A stretch of DNA of 64,000 nucleotides. Source: Rehmannia glutinosa. Taxonomy: Eukaryota > Streptophyta > Magnoliopsida > Lamiales > Orobanchaceae. The notes under the pieces were generated by a model. The model made no database searches and was not told the origin of the DNA. It was given only the letters and a program-made list of their open reading frames with translations. Every line of letters begins with the position of its first letter. The first letter of the stretch is position 1. This document shows positions 22,407 through 33,604 of the stretch, one piece after another. The translations under genes and the position numbers were made by a program. Location of the stretch: contig JABTTQ020001759.1 in assembly GCA_016081115.2 (NCBI GenBank), positions 221,009 to 285,008 of the forward strand. The letters are read 5' to 3'.

Positions 22407-23405
22407 TCAACTCAGCTCAATTAACCCTAGCTCATGCTTGAGTTCTTCAAATCTTGATTCACATAATGGCTTTGTGAATATGTCAGCTAACTGTTTATCA
22501 GTTGAGATGTATTCCAAGGTGATGTCTTTCTTTTCAACATGATCTCTTATAAAGTGATATCTGACATCAATGTGCTTTGTTCTAGAATGCAACATAGGAT
22601 TCTGAGTGATTGCAATAGCACTTGTGTTATCACACATAATTGGAATCTCTTTTTCTTCAACATCATTAGTCTCTCAGCTGTTGTCTCATCCATAAGACTT
22701 GGGCACAACAACTGCCCACAGCTATGTACTCAGCTTCAGCTGTGGATGTGGCTATTGAGTTTTGCCTCTTGCTAAACCAGGAAACCAGTCTGTTTCCAAG
22801 CATTTGACATGTACCTGAAGTACTTTTCATGTCCACTCTAGATCCAACATAGTCAGAGTCTGAGTAACTAACAAGTTTGAATCCACATTCCTTTGGATAC
22901 CATAAGCCGACTTCCTGGCATCCCTTCAGATATCTTAGAATTCTCTTAGCTGCAGTCATGTGACTTTGTTTTGGAGCAGATTGGAATCTTGCACATACAC
23001 CTACAACAAAGGTGATGTCCGCCTACTTGTGAGATAGAGCGATCCAATAAGTGCTCAGATCCGGGTTTGATCCACAGGCTTACCATCCGCATCCATGTCC
23101 ATCTTGACTGATGTATTCATTGGTATTTTCACAGAAGACTTCTCTTCCATACCAAATTTCTTCATTAAATCTCTGGTATACTTTGTCTGACTTATGAAGT
23201 TTCCATCCTTCAGTTGTTTTACTTGGAGTCCTAGAAAGAATGTAAGTTCTCCCATCATGCTCATTTCAAATTTACCTTGCATGAGGTTTGAGAATTTATC
23301 ACACAGCTCTTTGTTTGTGGATCCAAAAATGATATCATCCACATATATTTGAACAAGCAGTATACTCTCTCCATCTTGAATTCTGAAGAGTGTTCTGTCC
23401 ACTTT
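22407..23405 (-). pseudogene. pol: Element 1 RT C-terminus and RNase H
   Basis: A 5'-truncated pol read from about 23405: VDRTLFRIQDGESILLVQIY then VDDIIFGSTNKEL with YVDD (about 23345), GELTFFLGLQVKQ (about 23230), and RNase H with AAKRILRYLKGCQEVGLWYP (22945), WFSKRQNSIATSTAEAEYIA (22780) and HSRTKHIDVRYHFIRDH, QLADIFTKPL to the stop at 22407. It needs frameshifts near 23050 and 22660. It is closer to intact than the element 2 copy but lacks fingers and half of the palm. Confidence 0.93.
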
Positions 23406-23936
23406 GTGTGTATTCATTTCCAAGTGCTGAGAGCTCATTTGTAATTTCAGTGAATCTAGCATCCAGCTGATCCATTGTCTCACCTGCAAGCATTTTAAAG
23501 TTTTCAAATTTTTGAACAACAACAGGTATTTTGTTTTCCTTAATTTGCTCCGATCCTTCACAAATTAAAGTTAATTTATCCCAGATTTCTTTGGCTGTCT
23601 TGCAAGATTTGACTTTGTTGAACATGGCTTGGTCCAAAGTCTTGTAAAGTATATCCTTGGCCACATTGTCTAGGTTGTATCTTTTTCTGTCATCATTTGT
23701 CCATTCAGCTCTTGGTTTTTCAACCATAGCTGGTCTAGGAGCAGCAGCCTCTTCTCCTTCACTACAACAGACTCTCCCTTGCGGTTGTGTTCACCTTCAT
23801 TATTTGCAGTGGCCCATCCTCTATCACTATCTACATCTCATCATGTAAAGTTGATAGATGAGCCTGCATACGTATATTTCAGTCATCAAATTCTTCAATG
23901 GTGAACATAGGAATGCGTGTCAGATTTGCTTCCATG
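23406..23936 (-). pseudogene. gag: Element 1 gag, N-terminal part fused to RT
   Basis: The SIRE-type Gag start MEANLTRIPMFTIEEFDD is read from 23936 and is followed by stops where Trp/Asp codons are expected. A 110-codon open frame from 23727 has VAKDILYKTLDQAMFNKVKS, TAKEIWDKL, CEGSEQIKENK and ETMDQLDARFTEITNEL. The frame enters RT sequence at about 23405 (NTHKVDRTLFR). This marks a deletion of roughly 4.5 kb (gag C-terminus, protease, integrase, RT N-terminus) relative to element 2. Confidence 0.88.
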
Positions 23937-24048
23937 ATAATAACTTTGTTGTTTAAAAATGGCTTTTGAAAGAACAAATGTTAAAAACTTCTTTGAAAGA
24001 TTGGAGATCTAGTTCAGTAACCAGTGCGGAAGACTCAATGAACCAACC

Positions 24049-24060
24049 GCTCTGATACCA
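24049..24060 (-). promoter_or_regulatory. Primer-binding site of element 1 (tRNA-iMet type)
   Basis: The minus strand reads tggtatcagagc two bases inside the 5' LTR. It is complementary to the 3' end of initiator Met tRNA, the usual primer for Ty1/copia elements. Element 2 lacks its counterpart. Confidence 0.93.
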
Positions 24061-24062
24061 CT

Positions 24063-25656
24063 TGTAGGTCCCAAGGGGTGTGAGTAAGGTTTAGAAAGGG
24101 GGGTTGAATAAACCTTACCAACTTTTCGATTTTAGTCCTTTTAAAATAATACAGAGTTAAATACACAGCGGAAGACTAAACACCCTTGAATTGTTGATAG
24201 AATAACTCAGTTAGTTAACCAGCAGAGTTAGCCACTCAACATACTCGATTGAGATGTTTGATAGAATAACTCAATTTTTTAGTCTAAACCTTAACTTGGT
24301 TTGTGATGAGATTTTAATGGAAGACTTAACACCCTTGAATTTGGTTTAAGTTTGTTTTAACACTTGATTTTAGCACTTTGTTAATTATCGGTTGGATAGC
24401 AAATTATCACAGATATAAAATGATATGCGTAAATTAAATGCTGAAATGTAAATGATACAATAATTTTATAGAGGTTCGGAGATGGGGTAATTCTTCTACT
24501 CCTCTCTTCCCCAACTCCCGGAGGAATCCACTAAGTATTGATCAGTACAAAGTGGTTATCACCCGGATACAAGTCTTGATCACACAAACGGTGACTTGAT
24601 CCTTTGGGACTCGATCCGGAGATGCCTTGGTCACACAACCGGCTTCTCGTCCGACTCGGCTTCTTTCTTCAGGGCGGCGCTTGCTACTTGACTCACTTGC
24701 TCAAGCTTCTTGGATTTGATCACGAAGCCCTCCAATAACTTGAGACCGATTCGACCTTGAACCTTTCTACAATCCTCCTTGGAATGTAGAACCCTTTTGA
24801 TTCTTCAAAAGTTTCCTCTTCAACAGTTTGAAGTTGTCTTTCCTTCACAGCTTGGTGTCGGATTGATTTCCTTCGAGAGTTAGGCTTGAGGATTTTGATT
24901 GAATAACTTGAGAATATATTGCAGGTTACAGTTCGAATAATTGCTTGAATGTTCGTGGTTTAGGTAACAAGGTAACATTTTATCAAAGTGATTCCTCAGC
25001 CTTTTATAGTGAACTTTCAAAAATCTGCGCGTTGAAGAGATAGACTGATTTCAAAAGTCACTTGTGTTCGTTGGCTTGTCTTGTTGCAGTCCTTGATGTT
25101 GACATTTCCTCGTATTAAATGAATGTTCAGCTTTTCTGAGTCTGACACGAGGTGCAGTGCTTCACATTGGTTTATTCTTTTTGCACGCTTCTGGGACTGA
25201 ACACTTTAAGACATGACAGCATAGAAGTATTACTTTTTTAGGTAATATTCTTCACTTCTATGCAACGGATTCTTTTCAGTTGTCTTGACTTGACTGCAGT
25301 TCTCTAACTTCCCCAGGTGACTGCGAGTTAGCTTCCAATCAATGGATGACTCATCTGTCACTTCAACTTGAGACTTGGCTTCTTGAGTTGGCTTGACTGA
25401 CACTTCACACAGATGTATCCCAGCTAATACTCCTTCAGTCGAGTTCTTGACTTCTCCTCCTTGCCATACTCAAATTTGTTTCACAATGAGTCTTCATTTC
25501 GATCTTGATTGACTTCTTGTATATCCAAGCATAGCCGACTTGACTCAGCTCAACCCTATCTATTACAATGCAAATTACAAGGAAAATGGGGTGCCAACTT
25601 TCTAGTCTAAGTTTTACATGGCATTCATCAAAATCTAAACAATAAATTTCCCAACA
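24063..25656 (-). repeat. 5' LTR of element 1
   Basis: 1594 bp, partner of 2664-4254. Its internal end tgtaggtccc faces the PBS; its outer end ccaaca abuts the duplication ctagt. A 45-bp patch at 24166-24210 repeats sequence from further inside the LTR and is absent from the 3' LTR. Confidence 0.93.
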
Positions 25657-25860
25657 CTAGTTGAGTTAGCCTAATTGGTGGTACTCACACTCTTAGAACT
25701 CATACTTTAGCCTGGAGGTCCTGGGTTCGAGTACGGGGGAAGGCATGAAATCCACTTCCAGGGGTGGGAGATCCATGAGTGGCGACGCAGATGGAAAGCT
25801 CAAAGGAAAATGTTAAGAAAAAGAGCCTATTTGTGATAGCCCTTAGTCGTTACAAAAAAA
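25657..25860 (+). mobile_element. SINE unit, right arm of palindrome 2
   Basis: Box A-like tagcctaattgg at about 25667, box B ggttcgagt at about 25724, 3' end gtcgttacaaaaaaaa at 25848-25860. It continues the palindrome begun at 2464-2658 once element 1 is removed. Confidence 0.68.
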
Positions 25861-25867
25861 AGGTGCC

Positions 25868-26246
25868 TTTTTGTAACGACCGGGGGCTATCCCAAACGGG
25901 CTATTTCCTTAACCTTTTCCTTTGGGATTTTCATCCGCATCGCCACTCATGGACTTCCCACCCCTGGAAGTGAGTTTCGTGTTTTCCCCCATACTCGAAC
26001 CCAGGACCTTCATGCTAAAGTCCCAAGTTCTAAGAGTGTGAGTGCCAACAGTTGAGCTAGCCCAATTGGTGGTACGCACACTCTTAAAACTTGGGATTTT
26101 AGCCTGGAGGTCCTAAGTTAGAGTATGGGGGAAGGCATGAAACCCACTTCCAGGGGTGGGAAGTCCATGAGCAGCGACGCAAATAGAAAGCCCAAAGGGA
26201 AATGTTAAAAAAAAAGCTCGTTTGGGATAATCCCCGGTTGTTACAA
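25868..26246. mobile_element. Head-to-head SINE pair (palindrome 3)
   Basis: The minus-strand arm (25868-26047) begins ttttgtaacgaccggggg and the plus-strand arm (26050-26246) ends cccggttgttaca. The centre, accaacagttgagctagccc then aattggtggtac, matches the centres of palindromes 1 and 2. A short further fragment of the family lies at 26247-26310 next to the pol remnant. Confidence 0.62.
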
Positions 26247-26310
26247 TGAGTATCACCAATTGGGCTAGCTCAAGTGCCTATCCCAAAACGGCTTTCTTTC
26301 CTGGGCAAAT

Positions 26311-28646
26311 AAAAGTGATATCTCTTATGAGTTTACTAAGTTGTGTAGAGTTATACAAAATTAAAAATAAGATACTATCAAATTTATAAGAAGTGATCGC
26401 GGAGGTGAATTTGATGGTGAATTTTGATTCTTATGTGAAACTACGTGATATGCATATAATATTTTTGGCTTCCAGAACTCTTCAACAAAATGGTGTAGCC
26501 AAAAGGAAAAATTGGACCTTACAAGAAATATGTCGGTCTATGCTCAATGAGTTTTCTCTTCCAAAATACTTTTGGGTTGAAGTCGTAAACACCGTTTACT
26601 ATGTTATAGATCGAGTATATCTTCGTCCAAAGTTGAACAAGACTCCATATGAGCTTTGAAAAGGAAGAACACCAAATAATAGCTACTTCAAAATATTTGG
26701 TTGTAAGTGTTTTATCTTGAACACCAAGGATCAATTGGACAAACTTGATCCTAAGGCCGATGAAGGAATATTTATGGGGTACTCGACAAAGAGCAAAGTA
26801 TACTGGGTATATAATAAGACAATCTTGGTGGTTGAAGAATCTATTCACTTCAAATTCAATGAAGCCTTCGGTGTTGAAATAATATCAAATGATGATAGTA
26901 ATGAAGAAGACAGAGTCAAACCAATTGTTCCAAACATTACTCTAAATGATCAACCTTCTACCTCAAATGTTCAAGAAGAAGATAAGAGTGATGCATTGGA
27001 TCTTCCTGTGGCACTAAAATTTAAAGAAGATCATCCAAAATATCTTATAATTGGGGATCCACTTGACAAAGTCATGACAAGGAGAAAATTTGCCGAAAAG
27101 GCTTTTATATCTCAAAAAGTGCCAAAAAATGCAAATGAAGCAATTGAAGATGAAGATTGGTTTATAGAGATGCAAGAAAAGCTAAATCAATTTGAAAGAA
27201 ATAATGTTTGGGAACTTGTGCCTTGTCCTCTATCACAAACTATCATCGGAACAAAAAGGCTATTTCTAAACAAGCTAGACGATTAAGGTAACATCATTAG
27301 AAATAAAGCAAGGTTAGTAGCTCAAGGTTATTGTCATGAAGAAGGTATTAATTATGATAAAACTTTTGCACCCGTAGCACGTTTAGAAGCTATTCGTATT
27401 TTACTTGCTTATTCTTGTTTTAAAAATTTTAAACTTTACCAAATGGATGTTAAATCCGCCTTTCCAAATGGTTTTATTCAAGAAGAAGTCTATGTTAAAC
27501 AACCCCCAGGGTTTGAAATTTTTTTCTAGACCAAATGATGTTTATAAACTTAAAAAGGCTTTATATGGTCTCAACCAAGCAACCCAAGCATGGTATGATA
27601 GACTAAGTTCCTTTTTATTGGAAAATAATTTTACAAGAGGCAAAGTTGATACAACTTTTTTTATTTTTCAAAAGGTCAAGATAGCCTCTTAGTTCAAATA
27701 TATGTAGATGATATTATTTTTGGTGCTACTAATGAATCTTTGTGCAAGACATTTTCTAAGTTAATGCAAGGTAAATTTGAGATGAGCATGATGGGAGAAC
27801 TCAACTTCTTCCTTGGACTCCAATTTAAACAGTGCCAAGAAGTTATTTATCTCACAATCAAAGTATACGAAAGAACTTCCTAAAGAAGTTTGGGATTGAA
27901 GAAGGAAGAACCGTTGCAACTCCAATGGGAACAAACATCAAACTCGTCAAGGATGAAAAAGATAAATCGGTTGATGAAACCAAATATCGAGGTATGATTG
28001 GTAGTTTACTTTATTTAACTGCAAGCAAACCCAATATTCTTCATGCCGTATGCTTATGTGCTCTATTTCAAAGCAATCCCAAAAAATATCATTTAAGTGT
28101 CGTTAAAAGAATTTTTAGATATTTGAAAGGCATTATTTCATATGACTTGTTTTATCCAAAGAATGAATTTTTTTCTTTAAAAGGATATAGTGACTACGAT
28201 TATGCTAGGTAATATTGATGATCGTAAAAGTACATCTACCTCATGTCAATTTTTAGTATTTGCCGCTAGTTTCATGGTTTTCTAAGAAATAAAATTGTGT
28301 ATCTTTATCAACGCCGGCCGAATATATTTCCGCGGATTTTTATTATTGTACACAGTTACTTTGGATGAAATAAATCTTAGCGGATTACAAATTTTCTTTC
28401 GAAAATATTCCTATTTTTGGTGATAATATGTTCGTTGTCAATATTTCTCAAAATCTGGTTCATCATAATCAAACCAAACATATTGATGTTCGACATCATT
28501 TTTTAAGGGATTGTGTTTCAAATCGAAAAATTGAGATGTGCTTTGTTCCTTCTCAAGGTCAACTCGCTGATATTTTTACAAAACATGCACCCATCGAGTT
28601 TTTTAACTCAATTCGAGCTCGTTTAGGCATAATGCATATCGAATAA
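26311..28646 (+). pseudogene. pol: Element 3: SIRE-type copia pol remnant (integrase, RT, RNase H)
   Basis: Starts inside integrase (IRSDRGGEFD at about 26390), then LPKYFWVEVVNTVYYVIDRV and GRTPN, FGCK, EGIFMGYSTKSKVYWVYNKT. A long open frame (26717-27286) leads into RT (NQFERNNVWELVPCPLSQTI). RT continues with TFAPVARLEAIRILLAYS, YQMDVKSAF and YVDDIIFGATNES (about 27705). RNase H has TKHIDVRHHFLRDCV and QLADIFTK, ending at 28646. The third integrase acid appears lost (VAKRKN in place of VAERKN). Several stops and frameshifts. gag, protease, PBS and 5' LTR are missing: the 5' side ends at the SINE cluster. Confidence 0.92.
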
Positions 28647-28990
28647 AATCTATATTTACATTTTGAGTATTTTATTGTCATTAAAAAGTTTTGGGGTGAA
28701 AAATCTTATTTCTAAAATTTAAAAATGGACAGAGGGATTGAACTTAAGCAGGCTCGGGTCGCCATATAATGCGACTGGTCGTTGTCTTTAGGCACCGGTC
28801 GTCTTCTATAGTGATCCGTCGCCCTAATGACAAAGACCAAGTTAAAAGCCCGTTGTTCTTCTTTCTTCTTCAATTTTTCTATTTCTCTCCCAAAACCCTA
28901 AAGTGCGAAGATTCTTAGATTTCTTCAATCTTCACCAGAACTCTTAATTGTTGTTACTAATCTCTTTTTTTTTGTGAGAATTACACATAT
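28647..28990 (+). promoter_or_regulatory. Leader before the element 3 accessory ORF
   Basis: A CT-rich tract (ttcttctttcttcttcaat, 28857-28875) is followed by ctcccaaaaccctaaag (28887-28903), the same telo-box-like motif found 50 nt before the accessory ATGs of elements 1 and 2; here the ATG is 90 nt downstream. A TATA-like catataatg lies near 28762. Inferred as an internal promoter and 5' UTR. Confidence 0.42.
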
Positions 28991-30194
28991 ATGGTACCTC
29001 CAAAGAATTTCACCGGCACAAATCCTACCACAAAGTGAAAAAGTTTGGAGAGGATTCGTCTTCAAACCGTCAATTCACGGTGGAACAACGCGAAATACGT
29101 GCCACTCAATGAGAAATAGCACAAGGGCAAAGTGGTAATCAAAACTCCCAACTTACTCGGGCTCAAATCGCCGAACTCTGGGGTACAATCTCGAATGATA
29201 ATGTGAAATGGGTTAAAAGTAAGATATATATACTCTCTCAAGCTCCAATTATTGAAAATTACTTGTTATTTATTCATAAATATGCCAAGAAATATTTTGA
29301 GGATTTGGAGTTAGGTAATAAACAAGTTGGGTGTATCAAAATATGTCGTTTTGGTATATATTTCCTACTATTCTGGAATTTTTTGTTACACAAGGTTGGG
29401 TTTATTTATCGGAGCATCCATTTGTTATGTATGATGATGAAATTATCAAATATTTTTATGCAAATATGTGGATTGAATTTGATGTTGGAGAAAAGCCCGT
29501 GACTTTAAATTTATTTCTTAAGGAGCGTAATTTTTGTTGGACCGCGAACGATATTTTCCGATTATTGGGTGTTGGAAAAGGAGGATGCGATTATGTTTCT
29601 TGTACTCATTGAGACAATGACAAGCTAGGAATATCCTTGAATGAGGTTAAGACATTTTTGGGTGTAATGCTGACTTTTACCACACTATCTATGATGGATG
29701 AGCTTCGAATTATATCTCTTATAGTGTCATATTGTGTTTGTGGTAAATCTGTGAAGTTACCTAGCAACTTGGATTATATCTTGACTTACAAGATCAAGAA
29801 TGGCGAGATGGTGAACTACGGGTTGATATTTATTCAGTGTTTAATTGATGCTGTCACCTTGGGGACGAAGCCATTGGCTTTGGGAAATTTCATATGTAAA
29901 CTTCTTCTCCAATCCGAACTTTCTCCCACCGAGCTAAACTCCAAAGTAATTTAAAATGACTTCGATAATGATAATGTACAATAAATGCTTCGGATGCTTA
30001 GGAATATGGTAAGGCGTCTTATGAAGTCGGCAAAAAGACGTTCTCAAGCCTCCTCTTCCCATGTTCCAGATGATATTTTTGACGATTTAAAAGTGGAAAG
30101 GTTGGCGGCGGGTGGTGATCATAGCGCTCCGGAGGGTAATACCGGTGGAAGTGATCATAGTGACGATAGTGGTCCATATGACATTCATGAATAA
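28991..30194 (+). pseudogene. Element 3 accessory ORF
   Basis: From ATG 28991 (MVPPKNFTGTNP) with early stops. The recognisable part is 29203-29612 across two frames: a helix-rich segment, then FVTQGWVYLSEHPFVMYDDE, FYANMWIEF and FCWTANDIFRLLGV. This is the layout of the plant-transposon-protein-like domain in elements 1 and 2 (FYVNA.V, VHGK...). A downstream frame (29637-29954) and a Ser/Asp/Gly-rich piece (29985-30194) follow, then a short coiled coil near 30230-30380. It is much shorter than the accessory ORFs of elements 1 and 2. Function unknown. Confidence 0.62.
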
Positions 30195-31141
30195 TTTGAG
30201 GACTTTACCGATCGATTGTAATCCAATCTTGTCTCTCTTAGATTCCGTAATGAGACTCTTAAGAAAATCCTTGAGAATCTCAAGCAAGAAAACAGTAAGC
30301 TTAAGAAGTCGGTCGAGAAACTTCAAAAATTCATCAAGGAACTCCTCCCCTCTGCTTGCTTCTCGTTGGACGAAGAATGATCCATTTTATTTTATTTAGT
30401 GTTTTTTTTTTGCCTGTTATAACTCTTAAGTTGTTGTTTAACTTATTTCTTTGGATAATGGCATGTTTTTAATTTTTATGCGCGACTTTGATATATATAT
30501 TTGTGATGTTCTTTCATGCTAATGGTATTTAGCATGGTATTTTTGATGATTCCAAAGGGAAAAAAATATTTCATGAGCTCATATTCTATATGGTAAAAAT
30601 GAGCTAGAAAAAGCTCACAAAAAAAAGCTCATTAGTACAAAGCTTGTTTAAAAAAGCTAGAGTTTTTTTAATATATGTTATATTTTTTTTAACTCCCATA
30701 ATTGTTGAGCTTTAATTCTAATAAGCTAATTTTGACAGGGGGAGCTTTTAAGCTTTTTTAGCTTTTGAAAAGCTAATAAAAAAGCTCATAATGGTTAAAA
30801 AGCTCTTTAAGTTATAAGTTGTTCTATATTACTTTTTGAATATATTAAGCTTTGTGACTAATGATTTATTTTGACAGAGGAAGTCTTTAAGTTCTATAGC
30901 TTGTAAGCTATAAGGTAAAAGCTAAGCTTTTAGGTTATAAGTTCTCAGTTTTTCTTGTTTTATTGTTTAGCATGTTGATAAGGGAAGCTTTTAAAACTTA
31001 TTTTGAAAACCTTTTCCTCCTTTCCCTTATGGATTCTTGTATTGATAAATGTTGCTTAAAATGGATATATTATTTTGACCGGAAAAACTTATTTACTCTC
31101 TAAAAATTATTTTAGGTTGTAATCATAAAAAAGAGGGAGTT
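30195..31141 (+). other. Element 3 3' untranslated region and polypurine tract
   Basis: AT-rich, with many aagctt / agctttt words between 30,590 and 30,960 that can pair with each other, and an internal gacagggggagctttt at about 30736. The PPT ataaaaaagagggagtt directly precedes the LTR at 31142. The segment near 30480-30560 matches the reverse complement of about 60945-61025 in element 4, so both belong to one family. Confidence 0.6.
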
Positions 31142-32290
31142 TGTTAGAAAAACGTTTTATTTTGATTATGATGATTTCATATAAATGAGTTTATACTAAA
31201 ACAATATTTTCAAAAGTTGTCAAAATACTTCAATAACATTTCAAATGAGTTTTACTAAGATTTTGAAATACTTCTTGGACTTTATTTTTGATAAAAATCT
31301 GACAACCTCTCTGTAATGAGATCGACCGATCGCCCTCTAGGGATACCCATACCTGAATGTTTGAAAACTGAAAACAGAACATAGAGAAATTTAGGAAGAG
31401 TTGGGAAGAGGGCAATCAGTGCCTGAAGATTGCATTTTTGGTTCAATCCTCTATGTTCTTAGGGAGAACGGTCTTTATACATAGAGATATGTCGCCATGG
31501 ACAATGATCGATCGCTATGTAGAGAGACCGGTAGCCCTAGATGCCAATTTGTGTCAAATCCTGATCCAACAATTTAAACTTTCAAATTTTCAACATAGCG
31601 ACCGGTCACTCTAAAGTTTTTTACAATAGATTTTATCCATTGCTTAAGCATTTATCAGTAAAAATCACTTTATCATTTTTTAACCATTTTTGTAGATATT
31701 TTGATCCTTCTATTGTAGTCAAAATTCAAATTGGAAGAGTCTATGTTGGAAATCAAATCTTGAAGCTCCTCTATAAATAGTTGAAGTACTTGAAGGATCA
31801 AATGCAATATATCAATCTGCAATCTCAACAAGAAAATTAGCAAACTTCTCAAAGCTTTTATTTGCACACTCTTATTTTAATAGCCTAAGCACTACACTTT
31901 CACATCTTGCTTATTAGGTTTTCTTTCTTGATTACACTTGTACTTTTCAGTTGTACTATTTCATTCAAAATGTAATCTTGATTGTACTTATAAAATCATC
32001 CAAAACAAGACATACTTGTTGAGTGTTCTTTTGGAAACAACACACTTGGTTGATTATTAAGTATTGAAGAGTTTGGTGCTCTTCATAGTGGTGAGAAGAG
32101 TTTGGTGCTCTTCTAAGTTGGTGTTGTAAGAAGCATGTGATGCTCTTCACCCGGTAAATGTTGTAATTATTTGGTATCAATTAATAATTTTTTTCTTTCA
32201 AAATCCATTTGGACATCCCGAGTTGTAAATATCATATATATTTTGATAATTATTTCAGTTAATTAATCCGCTTGAAATTAACTCCTTAAT
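31142..32290 (+). repeat. Element 3 3' LTR (3' end incomplete)
   Basis: Begins tgttagaaaaacgttttatt after the PPT. It resembles the element 4 LTR read on the minus strand, including repeated gagtttggtgctcttc words at 32067-32145 whose counterparts are 59610-59760. The expected end (cttacttggacttaca-like) is not found; the sequence changes character near 32290, so the LTR is probably truncated there. The right boundary is approximate. Confidence 0.6.
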
Positions 32291-33150
32291 ATCAAGAACC
32301 TCACAAATCAAGGGAAGCACCTAGCAAGTGCATCTTGATTACCTAGTCTTAGGTGAATAGCGAGCGAACCTATTTACTATACGAATGCCATGCAGATACA
32401 GTCCCTCTGTCATCTAATCTCCCGATTAAATCAAGGGTATGGTAAAAGTCGAAACCCTCTTTAGACTTAATAGCTATGATCTCATTTCAAGTCACTTTGA
32501 TCCTTTTATGAATCACTATTCATCATTTCCCTGGCCAATGTCTTGTTTGGATCAACGACTATGAAAACATAGGAGATTCACCTAGTCCATAGGTGATAGA
32601 TTCTTTATCGGTGACTCATTAGTCCCCATACATAAAGACTAGGCATCCAACATAAACCCCTTACGATTGTCAAGCAACCGGGAAATACGTCAAAATGCAT
32701 AGTGTTATGCACAAGACTACTATGGTCCCTCAAGTCTAAGGACTAATTAAAGCACTATCGTAAATTAGGAAATTCTTTATTCGACATACAATTCCACTAA
32801 GAATTTCCACTGGGTCGTTCAGTGTACTTTTTCTCCAACAAGAACTCACATACATGCACTAGCATCCCTATGCGAATATCTATTAAATGAGATATTTCTC
32901 CTTTCGAGCATGCATCGTATGTGCGAGTCTCCTAGGCTTATCGATATCCCATCTCAATGAACCCTTAACTCGGAACATAATTTAAGACCACAACCATAGA
33001 GACGCTATTCCATGATTACCATCAAATGCACAACCACGTCCCGTAGCTAAATGTGATCTAGGGACTTTATTCAATTGATAAAATAATTAATGATAAAGAT
33101 AAATGCCTTTATTAATAAATATTATGAATAAGATTGTCTTTATAAGAGTA
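32291..33150. repeat. Unclassified LTR-like repeat upstream of the peroxidase remnant
   Basis: No open frame. The text resembles LTR or leader sequence (short CA/TG-rich words, taaatgcctttattaataaa near its right end), but I found no tg...ca pair, PBS or PPT. It stops within a few bases of where peroxidase homology begins, suggesting that an insertion or rearrangement removed the upstream half of that gene. Confidence 0.35.
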
Positions 33151-33154
33151 TAAA

Positions 33155-33604
33155 ATGCTCGCCACTAATTGGCTCGCAGAGCACTACTCTAACACCCACA
33201 CCATTGGTTTTTCACACTGTAAAGAGTTTAGCTCCATTTTATACAATTACAACAACACATTGGAATCTGATCCGGCTTATTATTCCGAATTCACAAAGTC
33301 ACTGAGAAATGCCTGTGTGGATTACCGGAAAAACCCGACGCTGACGATTTTTAATGATGTAATAACTCCAAATAAATTTGATAATGTTTATTACGATAAT
33401 GTGCGAAGGGGATTGGGGCTTTTGTCGTCGGACCATGTTTTGAGCTCGGATCCGAGAACCAGAGGTTTTGTGGAGATTTATTCTAAGGATCAAAATGCAT
33501 TTTTTCAGGCGTTTGCGAGAGCGATGGAGAAGTTGAGCGTTTATGGTGTGAAGACGGGAGAAAGCGGCGAGGTTAGGCGGAGATGTGATTCCTTCAACAA
33601 TTAA
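33155..33604 (+). pseudogene. Class III peroxidase, 3' part
   Basis: Homology starts at HTIGFSHC (about 33200), which holds the proximal haem-ligand His and a disulfide Cys. It continues with DPAYYSEFTKSL, FNDVITPNKFDNVYYDNV, GLGLLSSDHVLSSDPRTRGF and FFQAFARAMEKLSVYGVKTG to the usual C-terminus EVRRRCDSF and a stop at 33602. The 135 residues correspond to a little under half of a typical secretory peroxidase (about 330 residues). The signal peptide, distal His/Arg helix and catalytic N-terminal domain are missing. The few residues before HTIG (HYSNT) do not fit the expected VALSGA, which suggests a small frame change at the break. Such enzymes oxidise phenolics with H2O2 in the cell wall; this copy cannot fold normally. 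It resembles the Arabidopsis PRX41/65-like group, judged by motif only. Confidence 0.9.

Larger units (their letters stand above)
2664..25656 (-). mobile_element. Element 1: SIRE/Maximus-type Ty1/copia retrotransposon, 23 kb including a nested copy
   Basis: The element is bounded by LTRs of 1591 bp (2664-4254) and 1594 bp (24063-25656), each starting tgtaggtcc and ending cccaa(t/c)a on the plus strand. Flanks are identical 5-bp target duplications ctagt (2659-2663 and 25657-25661). In minus orientation the order is 5' LTR, PBS (24049-24060), gag N-terminus, RT C-terminus and RNase H, leader, accessory ORF, PPT, 3' LTR. A second element (6508-19269) sits inside. A deletion fuses gag to RT near 23405, removing protease and integrase, so this copy is non-autonomous. 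Without the nested element it would be about 10.2 kb. Confidence 0.93.

Noticed and set aside
32291..33150. Organelle-derived insertion
   Set aside because: Considered because of its lack of frames and tidy text, but no chloroplast or mitochondrial gene is recognisable and the phrasing is LTR-like.
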